A DNA stretch of 64,000 nt, taken from positions 35,634,425-35,698,424 of the forward strand of contig NC_090020.1 of the NCBI RefSeq assembly GCF_036417845.1, in the 5' to 3' direction. The notes below the pieces were generated by a model, which did no database searches, was not told the DNA's origin, and saw only the letters and a program-made list of their open reading frames with translations. The DNA is from Apteryx mantelli. Lineage: Eukaryota; Chordata; Aves; Apterygiformes; Apterygidae. A program made the position numbers and the translations under genes. Shown piece after piece: positions 1 through 10,855 of this stretch. Each line of letters begins with the position of its first letter. Position 1 is the first letter of the stretch.

Positions 1-3000
1 CCGACATTAAGGATGTTACCATCCACAGTTCCCTGCTTGAACATCTATTGCAGTTCCTTGTAACAGAGATGGCAGAGCCGATGCTATATCTGTTCCTAAC
101 CCACTTCTCTCCATAGCCCAGGATATAATACAGTCACTTAAGGTAACGTGCCAAGGTGTAAAATGCCTTTACAGAGGAGGTATGGACACTTCCAGTAAAA
201 AGACAGGAAAGACAACTGTGGGCAGGAGAAGCTTCAGCTTAATCCAGCAGGGCTAGGAAGTCAGTGCCTACAGGACCATGACACTTAAATAGAGCACATC
301 AAGCATCACCATGAAACAAAAACCATTCTTTAAGCATTGCAAAAAGATTATTTAGCGTAGCAGTACAAGCTCAGGGGAAAACTTTAGCTTCTTGCACTGT
401 GCTTCTTTGCTGTCCCAAAAGAGGCCCATTTTCAGGAAGATGGCCCAAGAGCCCAGCTGTCACGGTAACAACTCTTTTCCATATATTTTCTTTGCCCCCA
501 ACCTTCAAGACTCCTAATCTAGACAGTTGCATCCTTCCCTGATGTAAAGCAGTGATGCTTGAATGCACAGAGCCTGCCGCGGTGCACAACGGCAGATGTC
601 CACCAGGGAGACAGCTCTGTGTTTCGCTTCGGTGGAAGGAAACGTTCTTCAACTGTGTCTGAAATGCAGCCGAGCAACCGAATCATACACAGTGGGATTT
701 GCCTGGAAATCGGACTGTCTCAGAAATGAAAACTATGCCATTTACCCTGAAGCCTCCCTGCCTCCTGTATCAGTGTAGAGGTCTTGGTAGACACTTTCTC
801 GGCATTTTTGGAAGCTTTCAGTCTGAAAGCCAGAGATTCATGTTTGCCGCTTGGGCTTGGTTCTTCACCAGATCCCAGGTGGAAAGGAACTTCCTTTCCA
901 CTGGGCAAAATTCTTGTAAAAATAATAAGCAAAAAGCATCTCAAAACAGTACTTCACTATTCTGCTGTTCAAAGTACGGGAGCTATTCAAAAAGTCTGAA
1001 AGTGTTAATTCTGCATTCTGTAATGTGCCATTTTCAGTCAAAAACGTAACTTCTGCTTGAACCAAGACTCTTGCCCAGCAATGAAACCTATTCTATCTAT
1101 TCACTGGCTATCTATTTGCATCAAATAACATCTACTCCAATCTGTTTTCTTACATACCCTCTTAATTAAAATTCTGTTTTCCTCTGTCCAAGCCACTCAG
1201 CAAACTCAAATTTATTTTAAGCTTTAATCATGCAATAGCCCGTGGCTAGTCTGGAAGGAGTTCAATGAGATCACCTACAGCATTAGTCATTTTCTCTTCA
1301 AACAAAATAATTCCCACTCCAGGCCCTCTTTGCTGGGAGCTGAGCTGTTCTTTTACCCACCTTTATAGTTTGCCACAGAAAAACAGTGTTGTAAACATCC
1401 CTCTGTAACTATATGGGCATCCTAAGAAAGAGAGCCAACATGGGGTAGCCTGCTCCAAAGGGCTCATGCCTGTTCCTACCCCATAACGCTACACTAGGGA
1501 GAAGTGGCGCTCCTTCGAGGACAGTGCGCATGGGTGCGATGGCCATGGACTTGGCAGCAGGCACCACCAAAGCTGCTGCCAGGGCTGGGAGCTCTGCGGG
1601 AGCCGTGTGCCAGGGACAAGTTTGCAGGGATTCGGTCATCAAGGTGAGACAAGCGCCCTGGCAATGATGCTGAGGGGTCCCTGCTCCCAGAGGCGCAGCC
1701 TAAGGGAGGCTGCAAAGGCTGGGGCTGGTGGGAGCAATGTGCGTAAGGGAAAGGTGAAAGAGGACCCTTCAAAAAGTGAAGTGCATGTATAGTATTCATG
1801 TTGAGTCACAGGATGCAGACAGGGAAACCCAAGTAACTGTCTGACATCTCACTGAACCCTTGTTTGTACTTCTCCTTTCTTGCTGTTCTGCTTTTCACAT
1901 CATGTCTGGCTGAAAGTGTGGTGATAACAACTATCTTCTAACACGTGCAGTCAGCATGGTGAGAGCTGCACATGGAGCTGAGTCTCTCCTAATGTAACAC
2001 TAATGATATATATATATGGCTATGCTCTCAGCATTGGCCCAGCTATTTACACCAAAGGGCAACCACAGCAGAAGCAACCAGATTTGGGCTTAGTTAAGCA
2101 CATAATTCTGGTAGTTAATACACATTATGCAGTTGCAATATATAGCATGTAAATATATTGTATACAGATGACATATACCAGACTCTACCTCTCCAAAGGA
2201 CATTGCAGTTACACAAAAGAAGAAGAAAGGACATCCAAAGCTACAGCCTTCATCTGAGCTTGCAATTAGCTTATCAGCAAGGAACTTCTCTCCGTTTTTA
2301 GCACCCCAAATAATGATCTGAGGGAGGAGGGGGGAGACGTGAATAGAAGATATGTATGTGTCTGGTTATTGGGTCTATTGATCGTTTCTAAGACAAACTC
2401 TGGAACGCCATGTACTACAGCAACGTTAATGTTTTACAGTGCTCTGAATCAAACTATTGTTTCCAAAGAGCACCATTTTAAATATCTGAATTCAAATGCA
2501 TTCCATTTATGAGACGCTGTGATTCTAACTGTGTTGATAAAACTGGGTTAGAAATGTTGAAGTAACAGATAGGATTTGCAGGATCTTGGCCTTGAACTCT
2601 CCTGTGACGCTTGGGATTTCCGGGGTTACAGCTTGACAGCTTTCTTTCTGAAGAAGAAAAAAGGGCAGATACTTTTAAAACAAAGAGAGAAACACAAAAG
2701 AATTCAGAAAATAAATAGTGATGGTATACAAGTGCATGAAGACGTGGAGAACAGTCCTAATTTTTGAAGTTTCAAAAATCCCTTCTTAACTGCAATTGAC
2801 AGATGACTTTCTTGCTTTATTAACCAAATAAATTTTGGTCACTGCAGTTTAGGGCTCAAAAGCATTCCAAAGAAAATTTCTTTTTTTCTTTTTTTATATT
2901 ATATCAAATTAAAATATTAATTTCACTTATTTTCATTTCTATTTTTGTTTTAATTCTTTCTAAATTAAACCATATTGCATTCAGTCTTGGCTTAAAACTG

Positions 3001-5430
3001 AAATGCAGACACAGAAATGAGCACTGAAAAGGGGTTAAAAATTAAAATATGCTGTAGCACTCCATTACCTAGACATAGCAATGCATAATATATCTCATTA
3101 ACAGAAAAAACTATAAACTCAGCAGCAGTGGAAAAAGTAGAGAGCTAAAATATGTTAAAAAATAATTACATAAATTGCATGCTAGTTTGAATTGCAGTTT
3201 TAAAATTGCCCTGTTCGTGTTTTTCTTGCATACAATGCCAGGAACCCTTTTCTAAATGATGGCACATTCACTCAGGAACACCAGGCAATTAAATCAATTA
3301 ATTAATCAATGCTTTAAAGCATTTGTTGAACATCAGTACAAGGAATATTGTAACTAAGACATTAATAAAATACAGCATGAAAGATTTTTTAATCTTGATA
3401 GAGTGAAATGACCACAATTCCATCAGGCCCTAAACAGTTAACCGAAAAAGGAGTGTCTTCGAAGACTTAACCGTAACTACTATGTGAAAAGCATAATATT
3501 ATCCTGTCACACAATCTGTTTTGTCTGCATAGAAACCACAATATCTGTTGTCTGAGGGTAACTTCAGCTTCTCTATCATTTATTGTATAGGTATTCATTT
3601 GTAACTATGCAATATTGATAAACAGAAATCATTTGAACCCCTCTTAACTTTAAGCATGTGCTGAAAACCCATTATATCAATGGCATCCATCTTTCACTGA
3701 ATGCGTTGGCTCAAATGCCATATGCAGAAGTCAATAGGTTTTTTTAACCACCTATTCTGTGTGTAATGCACGCTACAGGAAAACCGAGTCAGCGGTGACC
3801 GCAGCATGCCATGAAGACCAGGACATGTGAAATTAGAGTTGTTTTTTTTCTACATTTCATTCGGCACATGGAAATTAACTGGCCATTTTACCAGCGGGTC
3901 ACCTAGGATCTTGAGCTCTTTGCCGCTTCTTGTCATCAGTTTTAGTTTCCCTTTCGAGTAGCCTCAATAACATCTCTGCTCTCATGTTATTCGTCCTGTT
4001 CGCCCAGCTCCTTATGAACCTCCAGGCCAGGACAGGCTCCAGATCCCCACAAAGTTCAGTCTGTGACCTCCTGTTGCTATGAAAACTGACCCTTATTCCT
4101 AGCCTCTGCTTTCTATCTCTTACTTGATTATCACTCCTTTTATCCCAAGACAAAAGGGGGTGCAACTGCAGGGGGTGCCGGGTGGCTGCCAGAAACTGCT
4201 GCTCACTGACCTGCAAAAATGTCAGCAGCCGGACACTCCTCCAGCACCATGTGGCCAAGATCTGTTTGTGGTGATGGAGACACCAGCATCTTGCTGGGGC
4301 ACACTGGTGGGACTGCATTGCTCTAGGTAATTCACAGGCAAAGAAGGGCTTCGGATGGCCAAGACCACTTTTGGAGGTCTCTGTTAGAGATGACATGAGC
4401 CACACCATCCATGCACCACTTTCCAGTCCACTGCAGAGGACATCCATCCTACTGAGGATCTTGTAGGAATGAGCTGCTACAAGGTGGTGGCGAGCCAGAC
4501 TGAAGAAGGCACATCAAATCCATGGCAGGCCTTGTCTTGTGCCCTTTCTTAGGATAGTCTGATGAGCTATTTCTGGCTCCTTTCTTGAAGGTGCAAAAAA
4601 GTAGTAAAGGAAAAACAAGGAAATAGGGGAAGAAAGAAGGGACTTGTGTGACCTAGGACTTGACAGCATGACACAAGTGGTCCCTATGAGGGCTACAGAG
4701 CTTCTGGGGCTTCTGAGGACAGTGCTTTACAGGGAAACTGTTGGACAACACTTCTCCATGCAATGAGAGACCTCAGTTCAGAGGCCAGAAGTCTGCTCTG
4801 CTGTAAAAAGTGGTGTGTGCTTTCATCTGGCATGGAAGAAGTTTTCTACTCCCCCTTCCTGCCACAGAAGAAAGCAGCTTGCATGGAGCACAGATGATCA
4901 GCGGCCAACAGAGGTGACACTGGCACCACCACTGCTTGCCACTTTAGCCATGCTTAGTGGGGCTGTAACCACTGGGTCCACTGACTTAAAAGGGTCCTTG
5001 TGTCTTGCACCTGTGCAGTCCCTGCTGGCGACTGCAAAAGTCCTACAGCAAAAGTGTTTTCTCCGTCATCTTCAGTAGATTAAAAGCAGTCACCAAAAAA
5101 CGCTACTTGTTCTGGTACTTGGACTTTGTTTAAACTTGTGGCTTTTTAAAGACTAGCTTCTTCCAGGACTTTTCCCTCCTCTAGAACGGGAGTGCAGGCA
5201 GAACAACAGCTGCACCCGTGGCATGAGGCCCAGCGTGACGATGCTCCGCTCGAGACAGGAGGCTCCCAAGAAAAACACTGATTGCAGCGAGACGACTGGG
5301 CAACCCCACACACAGGGCTGCTGCAGCGCTCCTGCTCGCGAGCTCATTCTAGCCGTGTCCGACAGAAAGCTTTGCCGTACCCCACAAGCACCTTACAAGT
5401 ACGTTTAATTAGGAGGTTCTAGGATTTCAA
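1..5430. other. Intergenic DNA upstream of S1PR3
   Basis: I see no recognisable gene here. Open frames are short, overlap on both strands and lack family motifs. The longest is a 182-codon minus-strand frame at 3899-4447, listed separately. Positions 1980-3420 are AT-rich with small homopolymer and TA runs (for example around 2008-2019). The last few hundred bases rise in GC towards the CpG island and may hold proximal control elements, but no individual site can be supported. Confidence 0.6.
3899..4447 (-). other. Unidentified 182-codon open frame, probably not a gene
   Basis: This is an uninterrupted ATG-to-stop frame of 182 codons in otherwise gene-poor DNA. The conceptual protein is rich in Trp, Arg, Cys and Leu, has no signal peptide or membrane segment that I can see, and resembles no family I know. 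The C-terminal third is basic and polar. It could be a chance frame, an exon of a long non-coding RNA, or a fragment of an old repeat or retrovirus-like element. No flanking terminal repeats or target-site duplications were evident. The length is the only argument in its favour. Confidence 0.15.
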
Positions 5431-5663
5431 CCTTTTTTTCCCAGCGCGCCGCTCCCATCCCCGAGGCAATCGACGCGTACGTCGCTACCCTCGAGCCACC
5501 TTAATTCAGCCGGCCGCTCCGCACCTGAGGGGGACGAGCGCGGCGGAGGGCGCAGGGAGGCGAGGCGAGCGCGGCGGCGGCCCAGCGCTGCGGGCTCCGG
5601 CTGGGCAGGGCCGGGCCGGCGGCGCTTCCCTCCCTCCCCCCTCCTGCCCTCCCTTTCCTGCCC

Positions 5664-5684
5664 CGGCACCCGGCACCCGGCACC
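5664..5684. repeat. Three tandem copies of a 7-bp GC-rich unit
   Basis: CGGCACC occurs three times head to tail, followed directly by CGGCGG-type sequence. This is simple GC-rich repetition inside the CpG island with no separate function inferred. Confidence 0.85.
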
Positions 5685-5739
5685 CGGCGGCGCGGCGGCG
5701 CGGCGCGGTGGCGGCGCGGGCCGGGCCGGGCCGGGCGGA

Positions 5740-5805
5740 GGGGCCGGGGCCGGGGCCGGGGCAGGGGCCGAGGCAGGGGCAGGGGCCGGGGCCGGGGCCG
5801 GGGGC
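5740..5805 (+). repeat. GGGGCC-type hexanucleotide repeat tract
   Basis: Eleven consecutive hexamers keep register. Seven are GGGGCC, two are GGGGCA, one is GAGGCA and the last is GGGGGC. The tract lies in the S1PR3 CpG island, just upstream of the putative first-exon donor at 5894. Tracts of this composition can form G-quadruplexes and are prone to length change. The interrupting units should stabilise it. Whether it is transcribed depends on where the start site lies. Confidence 0.9.
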
Positions 5806-5892
5806 GAGCGGAGCCCGCGGGGCCGCGCCGGGCCGCGCCGAGCAGCCGCGGGGCGGGCGGGCTCCGGCCGCGCAGCAGCGGCAGCGGCAGCA

Positions 5893-5895
5893 GGT
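5893..5895 (+). other. S1PR3: Probable 5' splice site ending non-coding exon 1 of S1PR3
   Basis: A good donor (CAG followed by GTACCG) occurs in the CpG island, with the exon ending at 5893. It would pair with the acceptor at 10676-10677. S1PR3 in mammals has a non-coding first exon and one coding exon, so this arrangement fits. Competing donors with a GTGAGG core occur near 6124 and 6357, so the exon boundary is a best guess. Confidence 0.45.
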
Positions 5896-5900
5896 ACCGG

Positions 5901-5940
5901 GCGCGGGGGGGCGCGGGGGGGCGCGGGGGGGCGGGCGGGG
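5901..5940 (+). repeat. Tandem 10-bp G-run repeat
   Basis: The unit GCGCGGGGGG occurs three times (5901-5930), followed by a variant. It starts six bases after the putative exon 1 donor GT. Four closely spaced G runs make it a strong G-quadruplex candidate in DNA and in the nascent intron. Confidence 0.85.
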
Positions 5941-6600
5941 GAGCCGCCTCCGGGGCGGGGGGCTGCTCGGAGCACCGCCGCCGCTGTGCCGGCTGTGGCC
6001 CGCGTCGGCTTTGCACTTTCGCAGGCGCCGTGCGCTGTCGGAGGTTTCCTGGCTTTGAGCGGCGCCGCTTGGCTGGAGTCACCGCTTGCCGGGGCAGCTG
6101 GAAAGTTGCTGCGGAGGGGGTTAGGTGAGGATGCGGAGCGACGGCGCGGCAGCGGCGCTGGCTTGCGGCAGGTCGGCGAGAAAGCTGAGCTCGGGGCAGC
6201 TCGCTTGAGCGGAGCAGTGCTTTTGGCTTGGAGAAGTCGCGCCGCGGAGCCGTCGGTGGGGTGCGTGTGCTGCTTGAATAACTCGGGCAGAGTCTGGCTC
6301 ACCGCGGGAAGCTCTGCAGCCGCGCCGATTTGCAAACCGAAGGCTTAGTCTTGCCGGTGAGGGGAATAGGCGGGGAGCACTAGGAGCGGTGAGAGGAAAG
6401 GGGTAAACGTGCCTTCCTTTAATGTGCTTAAATGCACAGGAGGAAACCGGTCGGGAGCTCCTGTGTGAGATATGCACGTGCGCTACCCGGGATTACAAAA
6501 TGCAAACTGATGCTGTCCAAAATCCAGAAGCCAAGAAAAATAATCGTTTATTAAAGGCTTTTCCTAGGCTGTAAGTTGCCAGCACATTCATCTAAAAAAA

Positions 6601-6616
6601 TAAATAAATAAATAAA
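6601..6616. repeat. (TAAA)n microsatellite
   Basis: A short tetranucleotide run follows an A-rich stretch. It is an ordinary simple repeat in the putative S1PR3 intron. Confidence 0.8.
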
Positions 6617-7229
6617 ACCTTTCTAAAGTTTATTTGAGTTGTCCAAGACATTGTTCTGCGGCAGCTGTTTGTTGTCTGAACTCTGTTTGCATCTAGCACA
6701 GCTCAGTTTCAGAGTGGAAATGTGGATTGAAATGCGCTGTTGTTCTCCAGAGCCCTTTCTGTTCTTAAATTTAACACTGCTAGGGTGTGCCTGAAAAATT
6801 ACACGTATTTGCTTTTCATCGGGAAAGGCTTTAAAAATAAAGGAAATTCACACAAGTTTGGCTTTGAATATGCATTCTTGTCTCCCCCTTCGCCTTTCTT
6901 AAATTGTCATTTGTGGCCACAGCATATGGCTGTGCGTGGAGAAGAAGGGCGACCAGGAATGTGTGTGTGTCGGGGGGAGGTCCTCCTCGGTCGGGTCTTT
7001 TCATTGATACTTGGGAGGTAAGAAAATACAGTTTGCAGCCGAGTTATAGTTCAGTTGCAGCTGGGTGTGCTGAGTGTGTAGCGTACCATGGTCTGGCGTG
7101 GACGAAAGTAAGAGACAGTAAGTTAAATCCTGTTCTCACTCGCACCTTACAAATTGCTTTGACTTCAGTGTGAGTGAAAGTTGAGAGCAGTTTGGCTTTA
7201 AAAACAAGTTCTCATTGGCTCTTTGCACT

Positions 7230-7630
7230 GCAAAGCGCCGGGTGACAGTGGGGAGATGGTCGGAGAAGTCCTCGGCTCGCTGGGGGGCTCCTGCCGGGGC
7301 ACCGTTGTCGCTGCTCGGGGCAGGGGGAGGTTTGCTGGGGAGGGGTTGTGGAGGGGGCTCAGCGTCCCTGTTAGCGCCAGCCCCCTGGTGCTGGCCTGGC
7401 ACTGGGAATTGCACGTTCCCGGAGAACGGCCGCAGGCTGCCTGGGCTGGCTGCACTGCGCGGGTGGCAGGGGCGCCCCGGCGGTCCCAGGGCCCCCAGCA
7501 GCTGCGGGGACCGCAAAGCCGGTGGTGGGGCTGGGCGGCTTCCCAGGGCCTGCGGATGGCCCCTCTCTGCTGGCTCCATCCTGGCCGCGGGGAGCACCAA
7601 GGTCAGCCGAATCGTGGCGGGAGGTGACTG
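7230..7630. promoter_or_regulatory. Secondary GC/CpG-rich patch in S1PR3 intron 1
   Basis: About 400 bp are clearly GC- and CpG-richer than their surroundings, so long frames stay open on both strands. It is separated from the main island by about 900 bp of AT-rich DNA. It could be an alternative promoter or exon, or an intronic enhancer. A possible donor (AAG followed by GTCAGC) lies near 7601. No protein family is recognisable in any frame. Confidence 0.35.
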
Positions 7631-10600
7631 AGTCGTCCCTCACATGGCCACAGCTTCCTTTATTTGAGCAATTTGTCAGTTGCCGGTTTGACCACAGCAT
7701 CCGTGAGGAAGCATAGCTGGATCCCTCCTCTGCTTCGTACCCTGCGCAGTACCCGGCAGAGCAGCAAGAGGGATGCTCCCGCTTGCTTTAGAGTGAATAA
7801 AGCTGACTTCCAGCAATATCGAGGGCTTGGGGTACTGAGGTACCTAACCAAGGCAATGCTCAACATGCGACGGGCCACACGCACGCTTTTCAGGCCCTTT
7901 TTTGAGAGTCCTGGTTGAGGTCCATACTTTACATGTGATCAGGACAAACACTGTGAAGAATAAGCTGTAGAGCTGTCAGGAAGCAGTGACACAAGTACGC
8001 TGGAGCTGGCTGTAGATATCTTATTATATGTGGCCAACTTTAAATTTGCTGACTATTAAAAATGAATGGTCTTCTCGAGTTGCTGGTTACAAAGCAGGAA
8101 AGAAATGAGAACATTGTTTAAAAAGAAATATGGCTGAAAAATATTACCCTGAAATGCTGCTGATGGAAAAGAATGAATTTTAATTCATTACATTATTATT
8201 TATATTAACTTTCCAGTGGCCTGCCAGTGAGACCCATTCTCCGAGAGTCCCGACGAGTAACACTGCTTCTTGCAGGCAGTGGTGGCAAGACCTGTCTTGC
8301 AGCAGGGACCTTGTAATACTATTACAGCCTCCACTGCCTTGCCACAGGACTGCCCAAGGCAAAGATTTACTTTTACTGTGATCCTAAACTTGCTGCAATA
8401 ATATTAACAGAAGTAGTCGTTAGGAGCAATGGAAGAAGAGACCTGGTGTGTTTTCTGCTGATTTTGCCACTGTGCCTTCAGCTGGGGGAGCTGGTCTAGT
8501 GCCGTTGCCCTTAGTAGAGTAATGACAGTTTTAGCTGCTGAGTGGTGACTGATAAAGTCCAATGTCTGGTGTATCATTTTCTTCATGGAAAGAAATATAT
8601 TTGTCCGTCGATCTAGCAATAGGATGACTTGGCTTGGAGAAGCCTTGCTGAAATATTTATTTTGTTGCATGTGCTGCTCTTAAATGATACTGTGTATGAC
8701 TCCATTATGCAGCCATCAACTAATCATCTGATGAATGTTGCTGGTTGAGCTGTGGTTACCAAATACTTTTCTGGCCAAATATAATTGTTTATTGTACAGC
8801 GGGAAGCACTTGCAATTCATATGGCTACACTGAGATTTTGTTAAAAGACAATACAATGAGAGGCTGTGATAGTTTCTGTGATAACAGTGGGCAGATTGTA
8901 ACCGAGTTACAACTGTGCTGAACTTCAGCTGAGGTGAAGCTGCTCTGCTGAAGAGCTTCAGAAATGCTTCAGAAAAAGCGTCAGCCACTCGAGGGCCCCG
9001 ATCTATCCCTGGGAAGTGCGTGAGGAGGGGGGTTGTCTCACAGTCAGAGAGACGACTCAGGACACCAGACTTCAGCTGCATTTATTGGACAATATGGGCC
9101 TCATCTCGGGGGTCTCTTCACCACAGTAGTTAGGGCTTAACACCTAGAATGGACTAAATGTAATAATACGTAAATTACTCTTTCAGGAAATAATTTTAAA
9201 ACTTTTCGAATGTATTCATGAATTCAAAGCAAGTCACTGTAGGCTTTTGTCAGATTATTTCTTTGCTGAAGGAGAGAATCTGGGGAAAGGGAGGGTGGGA
9301 AAAAGGGCTGTGGGTCACCCTTTACGTCCCTTGACGTTCATATGGGCTGTGGTTTGCTCTTCCCCTCTTCCAGAAGGCACTTGAAAATGCATCTCCCACT
9401 TTTCAAGGGCCCAAATCAGGCTGCTAGAGTAGCAGTTGCTTTCGTGTTTTTATGATCTTCAGAAACCTGTTTATTTTCCAGTGAAAGTACAAACACTTAT
9501 ATAGTAAATTTAAGCCTGATGACAGTAAGCTTGCTTGCCTGTGTTACCTAGGATAATCTGGAGATTCCTTGGGGTCTAGAGACCACAGGTTGAAAAGTGT
9601 TGGTGTGCTGGACCCTGGGGGGCACTGAGGTGTCTCAATTTCTTCTCTCGATACCCTTCCTTTGAAGGTGTCTTCCAGAGGCTTGCAAAATGCTCGTCAC
9701 CCCTGGGTAAACAGTATGGTGAGGTCAGGAGCTCTAGCTCTTAAAGAGTTTCTGAAAATAAGCTCTTTCATTTTGGACCAATAGAAAGTGCTCTCCCACT
9801 CAGCACGACTTTTTATTTTTGCATTTTTCCCAGAAAAAAAAAATGAAACATTTACAAATTTTGTTCAGATGAAAGCAGTTCTCTCCTCCTCCCCATCCTA
9901 GTTGGATTTTCCTAGCCCGAAAACTGGCTATCCATTCGTTCTTACTGTTTGGGGCACAAGCACTGTTTCTCATTGGAGTGTGCAGCATCTAAACTGTAAC
10001 ATTTCTTGTAAAATCTTAAGTGCTTCTGACATAGCCTGATATTTTGCTAATCTGTGCAGGTCTCTTCAAATATTTATATATGGCAATGAAAAAAAAAGAC
10101 AACTAGGAGAATCTGCTGGGAAAATGCAATATATCAAAGTCCATGGGAAAACTTTGCAGTTAGACCTAGTCATAATTTAAAGAAAAACAAAAGTGAAACA
10201 GAAAGGACTATCAAAGATGTTATAACATGCTCCTTTTTTAAACATTAAATACACATCTTGCATACAAAAGTGAAGGGAAAAAAAAGTAAAGTTGACCAAA
10301 AAGCCCAGTATTGTGAAATTACTTTTTATCTGGGTGGTACTTCCAGAGATGTGACTTAATATGTTTATCTGAGCAATGGCAGGAGAAAGCCACCTAATCT
10401 GAGTAGGAAGTGGGATTGATTTTATGGTGACTGCCTTTCAGAGCATCTCCTTAATTATAAATAGCCTGATTTTGTACTGTTAAGCAGTTTCTCGCGGTGC
10501 TCTGGTATTTCTGCGGCAGAGCTGTGCTCATGTAGACCATGACGGACAGCTTACCCAGGGTCACCTCGATGGATGCAGTCCATGTCCCCCTCACCACAGC

Positions 10601-10675
10601 AACAGTACCCGTGCGGGCTGCAGGAGACATCAGATGCCAGCAAGACTGATGTGGCCTTCTGCTGTTTTTGTTTTC

Positions 10676-10678
10676 AGG
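10676..10678 (+). other. S1PR3: 3' splice site opening S1PR3 exon 2
   Basis: A T-rich tract (TGTTTTTGTTTTC) ends in AG at 10676-10677, so exon 2 would begin at 10678. This leaves 178 bp of 5' UTR before the first in-frame ATG of the receptor. Confidence 0.65.
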
Positions 10679-10710
10679 GCCTGGTTTGATAGTCACTGTC
10701 CCGAATTACC

Positions 10711-10827
10711 ATGAGAGTAGCGCTGGAGCCTGGGGTCCCTGCCGCCTGCCCAGAGGAGTGCTTGGAGGAGCATGGTTTGATCTCCCTCTTGTGGAAAATT
10801 ATTGGAACTAAATTCATGCGATATTAA
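10711..10827 (+). CDS. Upstream ORF in S1PR3 5' UTR (38 codons)
   Basis: The frame starts at an ATG in strong context (ACC before the ATG, A at -3) and ends with TAA 28 bases before the receptor's first ATG, in a different frame from it. The conceptual 38-residue peptide (starts MRVALEPG, ends KFMRY) resembles nothing I know. If exon 2 starts at 10678, every S1PR3 mRNA using that acceptor carries this uORF. Its start context is better than that of the first receptor ATG, so it may limit receptor translation or require reinitiation. Peptide function is unknown and translation is an inference. Confidence 0.4.
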   Translation: MRVALEPGVPAACPEECLEEHGLISLLWKIIGTKFMRY

Positions 10828-10855
10828 AGAGGCGAAGAGCCGCATTGGCTGACAA

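Larger units (their letters stand above)
5440..6330 (+). promoter_or_regulatory. S1PR3: CpG island, probable S1PR3 promoter and first exon
   Basis: Base composition jumps abruptly to extreme GC with very frequent CpG, while the flanks are AT-rich. Within it are a 7-bp repeat (CGGCACC three times, 5664-5684), a GGGGCC-type tract (5740-5805) and a G-run array (5901-5940). No TATA box is evident, as is usual for CpG-island promoters. The island lies about 4.8 kb upstream of the S1PR3 coding exon and on the side from which that gene must be transcribed, so assignment to S1PR3 is natural. The transcription start cannot be read from sequence. Long open frames on both strands here are by-products of GC content. 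Confidence 0.75.
5896..10675 (+). other. S1PR3: S1PR3 intron 1 (putative)
   Basis: This lies between the putative exon 1 donor and the exon 2 acceptor. It holds the 3' part of the CpG island, a G-run array at 5901-5940, a TAAA microsatellite near 6601-6616, a second GC/CpG-rich patch at about 7230-7630, and otherwise AT-rich DNA without recognisable genes. Poly-A and poly-T runs are short. Confidence 0.5.

Noticed and set aside
5740-5805. Possible C9orf72-related locus because of GGGGCC repeats
   Set aside because: The downstream gene is clearly S1PR3. Only the repeat unit is shared, which is coincidence of GC-rich slippage.
5427-6335. A 302-codon minus-strand frame and other long Pro/Arg/Ala- or Gly-rich frames in the CpG island
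   Set aside because: Extreme GC content keeps stops away in several frames at once. The translations are low-complexity shadows of the GGGGCC and G-run repeats, not proteins of a known family.
9540-9620. A stretch resembling a generic old repeat (a ctagagaccacaggttgaaa-like segment)
   Set aside because: It is too short and diverged to assign to a family by eye.
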